A stretch of DNA of 64,000 nt from Pseudonocardia cypriaca (GTDB taxonomy: Bacteria; Actinomycetota; Actinomycetes; Mycobacteriales; Pseudonocardiaceae). The position numbers and the translations under genes are program-made. The stretch covers positions 186,001 through 250,000 of the forward strand of contig NZ_VFPH01000001.1 in assembly GCF_006717045.1 (NCBI RefSeq). Direction: 5' to 3'. Below, in pieces: positions 7,793 through 15,986 of this stretch; position 1 is the stretch's first letter, and each line of letters starts with the position of its first letter. The notes under the pieces are model-generated. The model saw only the letters and a program-made list of their open reading frames with translations, did not search any database and was not told the DNA's origin.

Positions 7793-8812
7793 TCAGCGCC
7801 TCCGCAGCGTGGGGTCGAGCAAGGAGGGAGGGGTGTCGTACTTCTCCTGCGGGGCCAGGTCGACGCCGGGAGCGACGACGGTGTCGATCGCGTCGAGCAC
7901 GTCGGCGGACAGCGCGGTGTCGGCCGCGGCGAGCTGCGAGTGCAGGTGTTCGAGCGTGCGGGGACCGATGATCGCGCTGGTCACCGCGGGATGTGTGGTG
8001 ACGAAACCGAGCGCGAGCTGGATCAGGGTCAGACCGGCCTGCTCGGCGATCTTCGCCAGCTGCTCGACGGCGTCCAGCCGGGCCCGGTTGGACGGGATGG
8101 TGGTGTCGAAGCGCTCCGGCATGAACGCGGACCGGTTCGTCGTGACCGCCCGGCCCTCGCGGACCGCACCCGAGAGCCAGCCAGACGCCAGTGGGCTCCA
8201 GACCAGTACGCCGAGGCCGTACTGCTCGGTCACGGGGAGGACGTGGGCCTCGATGCCGCGCTGCAGGATGGAGTAGCTCGGCTGCTCGGTGACGTAGCGG
8301 CTCAGGTGGTTCTCGCGCGCGGCCCACTGCGCCTGGACGATGCGGTGGGCCGGGAAGGTCGACGAGCCGAAGTAGCGGATCTTGCCGGCCCGCTGCAGGT
8401 CGGTCAGCGCCGACAGCGTCTCCTCGTCGCTGGTGGTCGGGTCCCACCGGTGGATCTGGTAGAGATCCACGTGGTCGACGTCGAGGCGGCGCAGGCTGTC
8501 CTCCAGTGCGGTGACCAGCCAGCGGCGCGAGCTGCCCCGCCGGTTGCGGTCCTCGCCCATGGGCATGGTCGCCTTGGTCGCCAGCACGACGTCGTCCCGG
8601 CGGCCGGCGATGGCCTTGCCGACCATCTCCTCTGACCGGCCGTCGGAGTACATGTCCGCGGTGTCGATGAGGTTGATCCCCGCGTCGAGGGCGGCATCGA
8701 CGATGGCGGTGGCGTCGTCCTGGGTGGTGCGCCCGATCGTGCCGAAGTTCATCGCGCCGAGTACGAGAGTGCTGACCTGCACTCCGGTGCGGCCGAGGGT
8801 GCGGTACTGCAT
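7793..8812 (-). CDS. Aldo/keto reductase
   Basis: A 339-residue NADPH-dependent aldo/keto reductase of the YghZ/Kvbeta-like group. The catalytic tetrad is complete: D50 and Y55 in LIDTADMYSDG, K80 in LATKATMP and H121 in YQIHRWD. MNFGTIGRTT and the C-terminal SAIIGPRTLEHL are family hallmarks. The ATG has an AGGGAAGG Shine-Dalgarno. First gene of an operon with the LLM oxidoreductase; a TetR gene is divergent, and two copies of a 15-bp palindrome lie in the gap, so the operon is likely repressed by that TetR. Confidence 0.92.
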   Translation of the reverse strand: MQYRTLGRTGVQVSTLVLGAMNFGTIGRTTQDDATAIVDAALDAGINLIDTADMYSDGRSEEMVGKAIAGRRDDVVLATKATMPMGEDRNRRGSSRRWLVTALEDSLRRLDVDHVDLYQIHRWDPTTSDEETLSALTDLQRAGKIRYFGSSTFPAHRIVQAQWAARENHLSRYVTEQPSYSILQRGIEAHVLPVTEQYGLGVLVWSPLASGWLSGAVREGRAVTTNRSAFMPERFDTTIPSNRARLDAVEQLAKIAEQAGLTLIQLALGFVTTHPAVTSAIIGPRTLEHLHSQLAAADTALSADVLDAIDTVVAPGVDLAPQEKYDTPPSLLDPTLRRR

Positions 8813-8841
8813 GAGGCGCCTTCCCTGTCATCATGGTGAGA

Positions 8842-8856
8842 CGGAACGTTGTTCCG
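8842..8856. promoter_or_regulatory. TetR operator, copy 1
   Basis: Palindrome CGGAAC-GTT-GTTCCG with 6-bp arms. A second copy with the same arms lies 26 bp to the right (8868-8882). Both are in the gap between the aldo/keto reductase and the TetR gene. Confidence 0.7.
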
Positions 8857-8867
8857 GTTGAACGATA

Positions 8868-8882
8868 CGGAACAAGGTTCCG
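8868..8882. promoter_or_regulatory. TetR operator, copy 2
   Basis: Palindrome CGGAAC-AAG-GTTCCG with arms identical to copy 1 and only the triplet spacer changed. The centre-to-centre distance of 26 bp is about 2.5 helical turns. This fits two TetR dimers controlling the divergent promoters. Confidence 0.7.
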
Positions 8883-8911
8883 TTTCGCAAGGCGGTCGAG
8901 GGAGTGAGGAA

Positions 8912-9481
8912 ATGGCAGGGCACAGCCCCCGTAGGCGCGCCGACGCCCGGCGAAACGAGGAGGCGCTGCTCGACGCCGCCGCGGCGGTCTTCGTCGCGTC
9001 GGGCGTCGAGGCACCCGTGCGCGACATCGCCGCAAGGGCGGGCGTCGGCGTGGGCACGGTCTACCGCCACTTCCCGACGCGCGCGGACCTGGTCGTCGCC
9101 GTCTACCGGCACCAGGTCGAGGCGTGCGCCGAGGCGGGCGAAACCTTCCTCGCCGACGCGCCCACGCCGTACGCCGCACTGACCGGGTGGATCGACGTGT
9201 TCGTCGATCTCCTCGTGACCAAGCACGGGCTGGCCGCCGCGCTCCGGCCGGACAGCGGCCAGTTCGAAGCGCTGCACTCGTACTTCCTCGACCGGCTCCT
9301 ACCCGTGGGCACCCGGTTGATCGAGGCGGCGGCCGCTTCCGGCGAGATCCGCGCCGACCTGGAGGCGTACGAGCTCATGCGCGCTGTCGGGAACCTCTGC
9401 ATCGGCGCCGACAGCGACCCCCGCTACGACGCTCGTCGGGCGGTCGGGTTCCTCGTCGCAGGACTGCGCCTACCGGGTTGA
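8912..9481 (+). CDS. TetR-family transcriptional regulator
   Basis: A 189-residue TetR regulator. The HTH is AAVFVASGVEAPVRDIAARAGVGVGTVYRHFPTRADL at about residues 25-60, and the C-terminal ligand domain is of the SbtR-like type. The ATG at 8912 is chosen because GGGAGTGAGGA lies just upstream; a longer frame starting at 8849 would run through the operators. Divergent from the aldo/keto reductase-LLM operon, which it probably represses through the twin 15-bp palindromes. Confidence 0.92.
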   Translation: MAGHSPRRRADARRNEEALLDAAAAVFVASGVEAPVRDIAARAGVGVGTVYRHFPTRADLVVAVYRHQVEACAEAGETFLADAPTPYAALTGWIDVFVDLLVTKHGLAAALRPDSGQFEALHSYFLDRLLPVGTRLIEAAAASGEIRADLEAYELMRAVGNLCIGADSDPRYDARRAVGFLVAGLRLPG

Positions 9482-9602
9482 CGCCCGGTCCTGCTCGGCC
9501 TGCCCCGAATCCCTGCCCCCGAATCGCGGTGCGAGCTCGCGAAGGCGCGGGAGCGGAATGATCACGGCTAGCCTCGGTCCCGACTGCGGGGGAGGACTGG
9601 CC

Positions 9603-10286
9603 ATGGCGGCGACGGCGGCGTACGACGAGATCGCGGACTGGTACGAGGGGGAGTTCCTGCCCCGCACCTCGGCCGACGACCCGCTCGGGATCGACCGCTC
9701 GCTGCGGGACCTGCTCGGGCCGGGCGACGGCCGCTGCGTCGAGATCGGCTGCGGCACCGGCGTGCACGCCGCGAGCGTGCGCGCGCTCGGCTGGACCCCG
9801 TTCGGCGTCGACATCTCGGCCGGGATGTTGCGGCACGCACAGGGCCGGCTGGCGTGTGCCCGCGGCGATGCCGGACGGCTCCCGCTGGGCGACGGCTCGG
9901 TGGATGCGGCGATCGCGATGATGGTCCACACCGACATGCCCGCCTACCCGGCCGTGCTCCGCGAGGTCGCCCGGGTGGTGCGGCCGGGCGGTGTGTTCGT
10001 CCACGTCGGAGTGCACCCGTGCTTCTGCGGTGGGTTCGCCGACCGCTCCGACCCGGACGCGGTGGTCATCCGCCACGGGTACGCCGACGGTCACTGGACG
10101 AAGGAGTCCTGGACCGACCAGGGCATCCGCGACAAGGTCGGCGCCAACCACTTCCCGCTCGCCGAGCTGCTGAACGCCGTCCTGGACGCGGGCATGGTGC
10201 CCGAGCGGTTCGTCGAGAGCGGCGGGCAGGCGCCCGTGGTGCTGGCCTTCCGCGCCCGGGTTCAGCCCGTCAACGGCCGGAGCTGA
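9603..10286 (+). CDS. Class I SAM-dependent methyltransferase
   Basis: A 227-residue methyltransferase with motif I VEIGCGTGVHAASV, motif II FGVDISAGML, and a post-motif DAAIAMMVHTDMPAYPAVLREVARVVRPGGVFVHVG. The substrate is unknown. The ATG at 9603 has a GGGGGAGGA Shine-Dalgarno 6 nt upstream. It runs tail to tail with the Trypco2 gene and does not seem functionally linked to it. Confidence 0.88.
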   Translation: MAATAAYDEIADWYEGEFLPRTSADDPLGIDRSLRDLLGPGDGRCVEIGCGTGVHAASVRALGWTPFGVDISAGMLRHAQGRLACARGDAGRLPLGDGSVDAAIAMMVHTDMPAYPAVLREVARVVRPGGVFVHVGVHPCFCGGFADRSDPDAVVIRHGYADGHWTKESWTDQGIRDKVGANHFPLAELLNAVLDAGMVPERFVESGGQAPVVLAFRARVQPVNGRS

Positions 10287-10315
10287 CCACGCTCCCGGCT
10301 CGGGGCCGCGAAGGT

Positions 10316-10621
10316 CTACCGCTCGCCCGGTGCCTCGTCGCCCGAGATCATCGGCCGTCGTCCCGGCTGGGCGGTGTGCCGCGGGTCGAGCGTCAGCTTG
10401 ATCCGCTGTGTGGACGCGGCCTCGAACCGCGTCTCCGTGCCGAGCTCGAGCACCCAGAACTTGGCCTTGGCGCCGGGCTTGGCCTCCTTTTCGACACCCA
10501 CGGTGAGCTCGACCTCGACGGGGCCGAGTTCGAAGCGCAGCTGCTCGTTCTCGCCTGCGCGCATGGCCTCGGCCAGCTCGGCGCGCAGTTGTGCGATGAC
10601 CTCGGACAGTGCCAATGGCAT
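10316..10621 (-). CDS. Trypco2 (trypsin-co-occurring domain 2) protein
   Basis: A 101-residue cytosolic protein. The segments LALSEVIAQLRAELAEAM, LRFELGPVEVELTV, AKFWVLELG and STQRIKLTLDP match the Trypco2 domain, a small beta-rich module that comparative genomics places next to trypsin-like proteases in NTP-dependent conflict systems. It has no catalytic residues and is thought to be an adaptor. The start has GAGGAG 7 nt upstream. It lies on the same strand, 305 nt after the trypsin-NTPase-solenoid gene, which is exactly the expected partner. No transmembrane segment is seen. Confidence 0.85.
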   Translation of the reverse strand: MPLALSEVIAQLRAELAEAMRAGENEQLRFELGPVEVELTVGVEKEAKPGAKAKFWVLELGTETRFEAASTQRIKLTLDPRHTAQPGRRPMISGDEAPGER

Positions 10622-10709
10622 TACGAGGCTCCTCGGTTGAATCGCATTCCGCTGAATCGCACTCCGCAGCCGGGTCGCACGACCCGGTGCCGGGATGGCG
10701 ATCCGCCTT

Positions 10710-10850
10710 TCACAGCTGGTAACCCATCCCCACGCGTGGTCGGTGCAGCCGCCCGCGGGAGCAGTAGTGATCGGACGAGCAGGGCCAGTTCATGTCGCCA
10801 CCGGCTCGGCGCACCAGCGCCGTCGGTGGAATCAGAATCACGTCGTACAC
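10710..10850 (-). CDS. Possible 46-residue peptide in the Trypco2 locus
   Basis: An open frame GTG to TGA with a near-ideal GAGGAGG Shine-Dalgarno 6-7 nt before the GTG. The peptide starts MYDVILIPPTALVRRAGGDM and has two Cys in NWPCSSDHYC. I do not recognise it. A weak -10 (TAGGGT, 10885-10890) and a 12-bp perfect palindrome (10866-10877) precede it, so it may be the first reading frame of a transcript that continues into Trypco2. A 78-codon alternative frame (GTG at 10857, inside the Shine-Dalgarno) ends TAATG at the Trypco2 start; it is less likely as its start codon overlaps the ribosome site. Confidence 0.4.
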   Translation of the reverse strand: MYDVILIPPTALVRRAGGDMNWPCSSDHYCSRGRLHRPRVGMGYQL

Positions 10851-10865
10851 GGTGCACCTCCTCTC

Positions 10866-10890
10866 GTTCGGCCGAACAATCCCCACCCTA
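10866..10890 (-). promoter_or_regulatory. Possible promoter and operator for the small peptide-Trypco2 transcript
   Basis: A TAGGGT hexamer (TAnnnT type) at 10885-10890 on the minus strand is followed by the perfect dyad GTTCGGCCGAAC (10866-10877), which would cover the transcription start. No convincing -35 is visible. This would let the peptide and Trypco2 be made separately from the upstream protease-NTPase. Confidence 0.35.
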
Positions 10891-10925
10891 GTGGAGTGGT
10901 GTGACAGCGCACACGCACCGGGACC

Positions 10926-13900
10926 TTAAGAATGTCCAAGGGTTTCGTCGGTGCCGGCGGCGTTTCGCGTCGCGAGCCAGTCCACGAGGGCGTCGAACGC
11001 CTCCCAGTGCAGGCGGGCAACGGCCGGGATGGCCTCGGCCCAGCCGTCGGTCCCGAGCAGCTCGACCACCAGCCGGCCGATCCGGCTCCGGCGGGAGCGG
11101 TCCGGCCCGTCGCCCGCGACGAGCACCGCGGCGGCGTTCGCGAGCTGACCGGACGCGGCCCAGCGATCCTCGGGGCTGGTGATGGCGTCGATCAGCTCCT
11201 CGGCGCGGCCGAGCAGCGTCCACCCGCGGTCGCCCCCGGTAGCCGTGGCGAGCGCCGACAGTGCCCGGACCCGGGCGGCCGGGCCTGCGATCGCCCGGCC
11301 GATCTCCTCCGCCCATTCCGTGCGTCCCGCGGCGGCGAAGGCCTCGACCACGCGCGTCCGCGCACGATCCCGACCGTGCTCGCCTGCGATCCCCGCCAGC
11401 TCCGCCTGGGTGCGCCGGAAGAGGACCGCGGCGTCCTCGACGTCGCCCGCCGCGGCCAGCGCGATCGAGAGGTGCGCGATCGCCCGCGCCCGCCGGCCCG
11501 GATCGGTGACGTCCCCGACGACCTGTTCCGTCGCGGCGGCCCGCAGCCGTTCCGCGTCGCCCGTCGCCCCCACCGCGTGCAGGGCGGTCGACAGGCGCAG
11601 GAGCGCGACGACCCGGGTGTAGCCGTCGTCGGACGGTTCGGCGAGCACCGCCTGCGCGGTGGAGACCGCGTCGTCCCGGCGCCCGGCGGCAGCCTGCGCC
11701 TCGCAGACGGCGACGAGCGCCCACGACCGGCGCTCCGGTTCGTCCAGCGCCAGGGCGAGGGCGACGGCGTCGTCGATCGCTCCGTAGGCGGCGAGCGCTC
11801 CGGCCACCCGCCTCAGCGCCGCGGCCCGCGCCGACGGGTCCGAGACCTGCTCGGCGACCTCGACGGCCGCCGGGAGCGCGTCGATCGCCACCAGGCCGTC
11901 GACCACCCGGTCGCACATGATCAGCAGTCGGTTCGGGTCGGTGCTCCGCCGCGCCATCCCCTCCGCCTCCGCGGCCCGCGCGGCGGCACGTGCACGGTCA
12001 CCGGCGGCGGCGAAGGCCGCCGCGAGGTCCGCGATCGCGAGCATCCGCCGGCTCGTCCCCGGCACGCGGCGCACGACCGCGTCGGCGCGGCGCGCATCGC
12101 CGCGGCGCACGGCCAGCTGGGCGATCTCGGTGAGCGCGTCGGCCAGGCGGTGGGCGTCGCCGACCTGGTCGAGGAGCTCCTCGGAACGTGCGGTGGCGCC
12201 GACCGCCGCGTGTGCGACGGCGAGCCGCGCGAGCGCCCATTCCCGCCGGTCCTCGCGCAGGCCGTGCACGGCGAGGTGCTCGGCCTCGGCGAGCAACCCG
12301 CCCGCCACCGCATGATCGCGGGACACCGCGCGAACGAGCGTGACCAGCTCGCTCAGGGCGTCGCCGGGGTTCGCAACCGAGCGGGCGGCGTCCTGCAGTT
12401 GTGCGAGATGTCGCAGGGCGGCCACGTCGTCGCCGCGCGCCACGTCGTCGCGCACGAAGGCGGCGAGCACCGGGAGCCGCGCGGCCGGCCGCCGGATGCC
12501 GGCGGCGACCTCCTCGGCGCGGGCGACCTCGCCTGCCGCCGACAGCGCGTTGGCCAGCTCGGCGCTCACGCGGGTGCGCGCAGCACCGCGAACGGCCCCG
12601 CCGACCAGCGCCTCGGCCCATCCGAGCTCACCGACCGCCACGGCGGCCGCGACGACAGCGCACCGGCTGCGGGTGTCCTGCGCCAACGGCACCAGCTCCG
12701 CGACGATCGCCCGGGCTCGCTGCAGGTCCTTCGCAGCGAGTCCGGTGGCGACCTGCGCGAGCGCGACCACCCGGCGCTGCGGCGTGCACCCGCGCGCCCA
12801 GCGCTCGGCCCGCTCCGAGTCGTGGAGGACCGCCGACGCGGCCATGCCGGCGAACACGGAGTCCCGCCGGTCGCGATCCGGCACGCGCTCTGCGAGCGCC
12901 TGGGCGTCGTCGAGGTGGCCGGCCTCGGCCGCGGTGAGGGCAGCGGCGGCGAGCGCGGCCTGCCGCTTGCTGCGCTTCGTGAGCCCGCGCGCCAGCGCAG
13001 CGGCCCGCTCGCCGCGGCCCAGCGCGGCCCACACCGCGGGCAGCCGCACCGGGACGTGCCGGTTGCGGCTGGTGAGCTCCTCGCGGCGCACCGCAAGCAG
13101 GACGGCGGCCACCAGGTCGGGCTCGCCGCCCCGGGCGCCGACCAGCTGGGCGAGCGTGATCTCGTCGAGTGCCGCCGCGTCGCCGCCGGTGACCTCGAGC
13201 AGCCGCTCGTGGCGCAGCGGGTCCGTCGCGAGGTCGGTGAGGCGCTGGGCGTCCCCCGTCACGGCAAGCATGCGCGGGTGGTCGTGCAGCAGGTATGCGG
13301 GCGTGTCGGGCGGCCAGCGGCGCCGCTGGTGGTCCTCGCACCACACGTGCAGCCGGGTGCGGTACCGGTCGAGCCGGGGCCCGAGCTCGTGCTCGGCCGC
13401 CTCGCGGAGCGTCCGGTGCGCGAGGACGTATCCCCGTTCGGCGCCGCCCGCCCGTCGGGTCCGGGTGGCGACGCTGCGCCCGAACGCCCCGGACAGCAGG
13501 TCGGCCACCGCGAACGGTGAGGTGTCGGTGAGCTCGGCCAGGTCGTCGCGCGTGAGCCCGCCGCCGGACGCGGTGATCAGGCCGATCAGGTCCTCGTGCA
13601 GCGGACCCTCCCGCAGCCGCTCCCTCAGCTCCCTGCGCGCGAAGTGCTCGACCTCGCGCGCATGCGGCGATACGGCCAACCGGCGGCGGTCGCAGTGGTG
13701 CAGCGGGTGGTCGGCCGGGACGTCCACCGGCAGCGACCGACCCGGCCTGCTCGTCACCAGCACAGCGACGCCGGCCGGTGGGTGGCGGGGCAGGAGCGAC
13801 GCGATGCTCGGCTCCCGCGCCGCCGGGCCGGTGTCCTCGTCGATCCCGTCGACGACGATGAGGAGCCTGCGCCGCGCGTCCCGGCACCGGCGCGCGGCCG

Positions 13901-14933
13901 CGTCCAGGAGGGCGAGCAGGCCGCGGCGGCGGTCGACCGTCGTCGCGGGCGTGTCACGCGCCAGCGCGGCCAGCGCAGCGAGCTGCTCGGTGACCGCGCC
14001 CAGGAAGGCGTCGCCGTCCGAGGTCCCGGCGCGTCCGGTACCGACGAAGAACGTGACGACCTCGACGGCCGGCGGCGGGTGGAGGGCGAACCACGCCATG
14101 AGCGCCGTCTTGCCCGCCCACGGCGGCCCCTCCCACCAGCCGTACTGCTCGGCGAACCCGGCGAGCTCCCGCAGCTCCTGCTCCCGGCCGAGCAGGCGCT
14201 CCGGTGCGATGTCGCGGACCTGCAGCAGGTACGACGCCGGTCGCCGGACCGATCCGGTCACGTCCGGTAGGTCGGTCGGCAGCGCGAGCAGGTCCCGCAG
14301 CGGACGTACCGCGTCGCCTGCCGGGGCGTCCAGGAGCTCGGTGATCCGCGTGGCCGCGAGCCGGTTGAGGCCGTCGGAGCGGTGGTGGTCGGTGACGACC
14401 CCGACGATGCGGCGGCCGGCCCACACCGCGGCCCCGGACATGCCCTCCCACGGAGAGGTGGCCGGGTCCGGGTCCTGCTCGGGCGGGCGGACCGTCACCT
14501 CGAGGCGTCCGGAGCGCCGGTTCGACAGCGGCGCCACCGTGCCGACGGCCTGGTGCGAGTCGCGGTAGCTGCCTGCCCGCTCGTAGTTCTTCAGCTTGAA
14601 CCGCGGGAACCCGACGGCCTGCACGACGAGCTCGTCGGGATGCTCGCCGATGCGGCCGAAGGCGCAGGTGGGCGCGCCGTCCGGAGGGTCGATCAGCACT
14701 GCGGCGAGGTCCGACGCCGGGTCGGCCACCACCTCGTCGGCCGGTGCGCTCCACTCGCCGTCCGTGTCGGCGTCGAAGCGCACGCGAACGTCCCGGGCGT
14801 CGGCCACCACGTGGGCGGCGGTGAGCACCACGCCCGGCGCGACCCGATAGCCGGAACCGCGACGACCCCCGTCGGACCCCCTGGCGATGACCTCGGCCAC
14901 CCGGTGCGGGTCGATGCCCGGCTCCGCGTCCAC
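10926..14933 (-). CDS. Trypsin-like protease-STAND NTPase-alpha-solenoid protein
   Basis: A 1335-residue three-part cytosolic protein. Residues 15-200 are a trypsin-like protease with a complete triad: H41 in LTAAHVVADA, D75 in DPASDLAAVL and S166 in WEGMSGAAVW. Residues 235-500 are a STAND/AAA-type NTPase: Walker A GPPWAGKT (269-276), Walker B LLIVVDGIDED (358-367) and a sensor strand VLVTSRPGR (391-399). From about 550 to the end are Ala/Arg-rich helical repeats of TPR-like type, probably the sensor. Such proteins are predicted conflict-system effectors in which sensing and NTP-driven assembly unleash the protease. The GTG has GAGGGGGGA upstream. Trypco2 follows on the same strand. Confidence 0.88.
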   Translation of the reverse strand: MDAEPGIDPHRVAEVIARGSDGGRRGSGYRVAPGVVLTAAHVVADARDVRVRFDADTDGEWSAPADEVVADPASDLAAVLIDPPDGAPTCAFGRIGEHPDELVVQAVGFPRFKLKNYERAGSYRDSHQAVGTVAPLSNRRSGRLEVTVRPPEQDPDPATSPWEGMSGAAVWAGRRIVGVVTDHHRSDGLNRLAATRITELLDAPAGDAVRPLRDLLALPTDLPDVTGSVRRPASYLLQVRDIAPERLLGREQELRELAGFAEQYGWWEGPPWAGKTALMAWFALHPPPAVEVVTFFVGTGRAGTSDGDAFLGAVTEQLAALAALARDTPATTVDRRRGLLALLDAAARRCRDARRRLLIVVDGIDEDTGPAAREPSIASLLPRHPPAGVAVLVTSRPGRSLPVDVPADHPLHHCDRRRLAVSPHAREVEHFARRELRERLREGPLHEDLIGLITASGGGLTRDDLAELTDTSPFAVADLLSGAFGRSVATRTRRAGGAERGYVLAHRTLREAAEHELGPRLDRYRTRLHVWCEDHQRRRWPPDTPAYLLHDHPRMLAVTGDAQRLTDLATDPLRHERLLEVTGGDAAALDEITLAQLVGARGGEPDLVAAVLLAVRREELTSRNRHVPVRLPAVWAALGRGERAAALARGLTKRSKRQAALAAAALTAAEAGHLDDAQALAERVPDRDRRDSVFAGMAASAVLHDSERAERWARGCTPQRRVVALAQVATGLAAKDLQRARAIVAELVPLAQDTRSRCAVVAAAVAVGELGWAEALVGGAVRGAARTRVSAELANALSAAGEVARAEEVAAGIRRPAARLPVLAAFVRDDVARGDDVAALRHLAQLQDAARSVANPGDALSELVTLVRAVSRDHAVAGGLLAEAEHLAVHGLREDRREWALARLAVAHAAVGATARSEELLDQVGDAHRLADALTEIAQLAVRRGDARRADAVVRRVPGTSRRMLAIADLAAAFAAAGDRARAAARAAEAEGMARRSTDPNRLLIMCDRVVDGLVAIDALPAAVEVAEQVSDPSARAAALRRVAGALAAYGAIDDAVALALALDEPERRSWALVAVCEAQAAAGRRDDAVSTAQAVLAEPSDDGYTRVVALLRLSTALHAVGATGDAERLRAAATEQVVGDVTDPGRRARAIAHLSIALAAAGDVEDAAVLFRRTQAELAGIAGEHGRDRARTRVVEAFAAAGRTEWAEEIGRAIAGPAARVRALSALATATGGDRGWTLLGRAEELIDAITSPEDRWAASGQLANAAAVLVAGDGPDRSRRSRIGRLVVELLGTDGWAEAIPAVARLHWEAFDALVDWLATRNAAGTDETLGHS

Positions 14934-15053
14934 GGCCGTGATCCCCCCTCGGAACTGCCTGCAACCTACCGGTTACCGCACGTCCGTGGTGCGCGACCGC
15001 CGTTTCGGAAGTCGGTGGCCGCGACGAGGAGCCCGTGGCTACCGTCCCGGGCC

Positions 15054-15986
15054 GTGATCTACGAGCACCCGCTGGCCTACCTGATCGGGCTCGAAGGCGT
15101 CGCCCTGCTGCGCGGCTTCATCGGCGAGTACGACCGGGACTTCGTGGAGGCCCGGATCGCGGAGGTCCGGGAGCTGCTCGCCGACGAGTCGCTCGCCGAC
15201 GCGGCCGTGGCCGTGGAGCGGGTGGGCACGGTCGACGGCTACCGGGTCTGGTCGGCCACCTACGACGACGGCCGCAACTCGGCGTTCGACTTCGACGAGC
15301 CCGTCGTCGAGGAGATCGTCGACGCGCTGCCCGCCGGCGTCGCGGTGGACGCGGCCTGCGGCACCGGCCGGTTCTCGGCGCTGCTGGCCGCGCGGGGGCA
15401 CCGGGTGATCGGCGTGGACAGCTCGCCGGACATGCTCGCGAGGGCCCGTGAGAACGTCCCGGCCGGCGAGTTCCGGTCTGGCGACCTCGGCGCGCTGCCG
15501 GTCGAGGACGCCTCCGCCGACCTCGTCACCTGCGGCTTGGCGTTGGCCCACGTGCCCGATCTCCGCCCGGCCTTCGCGGAGTTCGCGCGGGTGCTGCGCC
15601 CCGGCGGGCACCTGGTGATCTCGGACATGCACCCGGAGCGCATCGCACGCGGCGCGATCCCCACCCTGCGCGACGCCGACGGGCGCCCCGGGCGGCTGCC
15701 GGGTCACCGCCACCTCGTGGGCGACTACCTGCGCGCCGCCCTCGCGGTGGGCCTGGAGCTGCGGCGCTGCGAGGAACCCGTCCTGGAACCCGCGCCGGCC
15801 GCCCCTCCTGCGACCGAGCTGGGACCGTGGGACGTCTGGCCGTGGTCGCTTGCCGCGGTGGTGCCGGAGGCGGCCCGAGCGGCCGACGCCGGCATCCCCG
15901 TCGAGATCATCTGGCACTTCCGGCGGACGCGGCTTCCGGGACCCGCGGGTGGAACGCCGCGCCCGGGTCGGCGCGTCATCGCCTGA
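15054..15986 (+). CDS. Class I SAM-dependent methyltransferase
   Basis: A 310-residue methyltransferase. Motif I is VDAACGTGRFSALLAARGH, then VIGVDSSPDML, GDLGALPVEDASADLV and FARVLRPGGHLVISDMHPE. The N-terminal 100 residues (YEHPLAYLIGLEGVALLRGF) match a UbiE/Methyltransf_11 subgroup often annotated only as class I. The GTG at 15054 starts this conserved region; a TACCGT box 8 nt upstream and no close Shine-Dalgarno suggest a very short leader. Divergent from the trypsin-NTPase gene (120 nt apart) and overlapping the SDR tail to tail by 11 nt. Confidence 0.87.
   Translation: MIYEHPLAYLIGLEGVALLRGFIGEYDRDFVEARIAEVRELLADESLADAAVAVERVGTVDGYRVWSATYDDGRNSAFDFDEPVVEEIVDALPAGVAVDAACGTGRFSALLAARGHRVIGVDSSPDMLARARENVPAGEFRSGDLGALPVEDASADLVTCGLALAHVPDLRPAFAEFARVLRPGGHLVISDMHPERIARGAIPTLRDADGRPGRLPGHRHLVGDYLRAALAVGLELRRCEEPVLEPAPAAPPATELGPWDVWPWSLAAVVPEAARAADAGIPVEIIWHFRRTRLPGPAGGTPRPGRRVIA

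Noticed and set aside
10621..10857. A 78-codon frame ending TAATG at Trypco2
   Set aside because: Its GTG overlaps the Shine-Dalgarno, so it is unlikely to be initiated there. The 46-codon frame seven bases further is better placed.
10932..13520. An 862-codon plus-strand frame opposite the trypsin-NTPase gene
   Set aside because: Arg/Gly/Pro-rich with no motif, and the minus-strand protein has a complete protease triad and Walker motifs. It is a shadow of GC3-rich coding.
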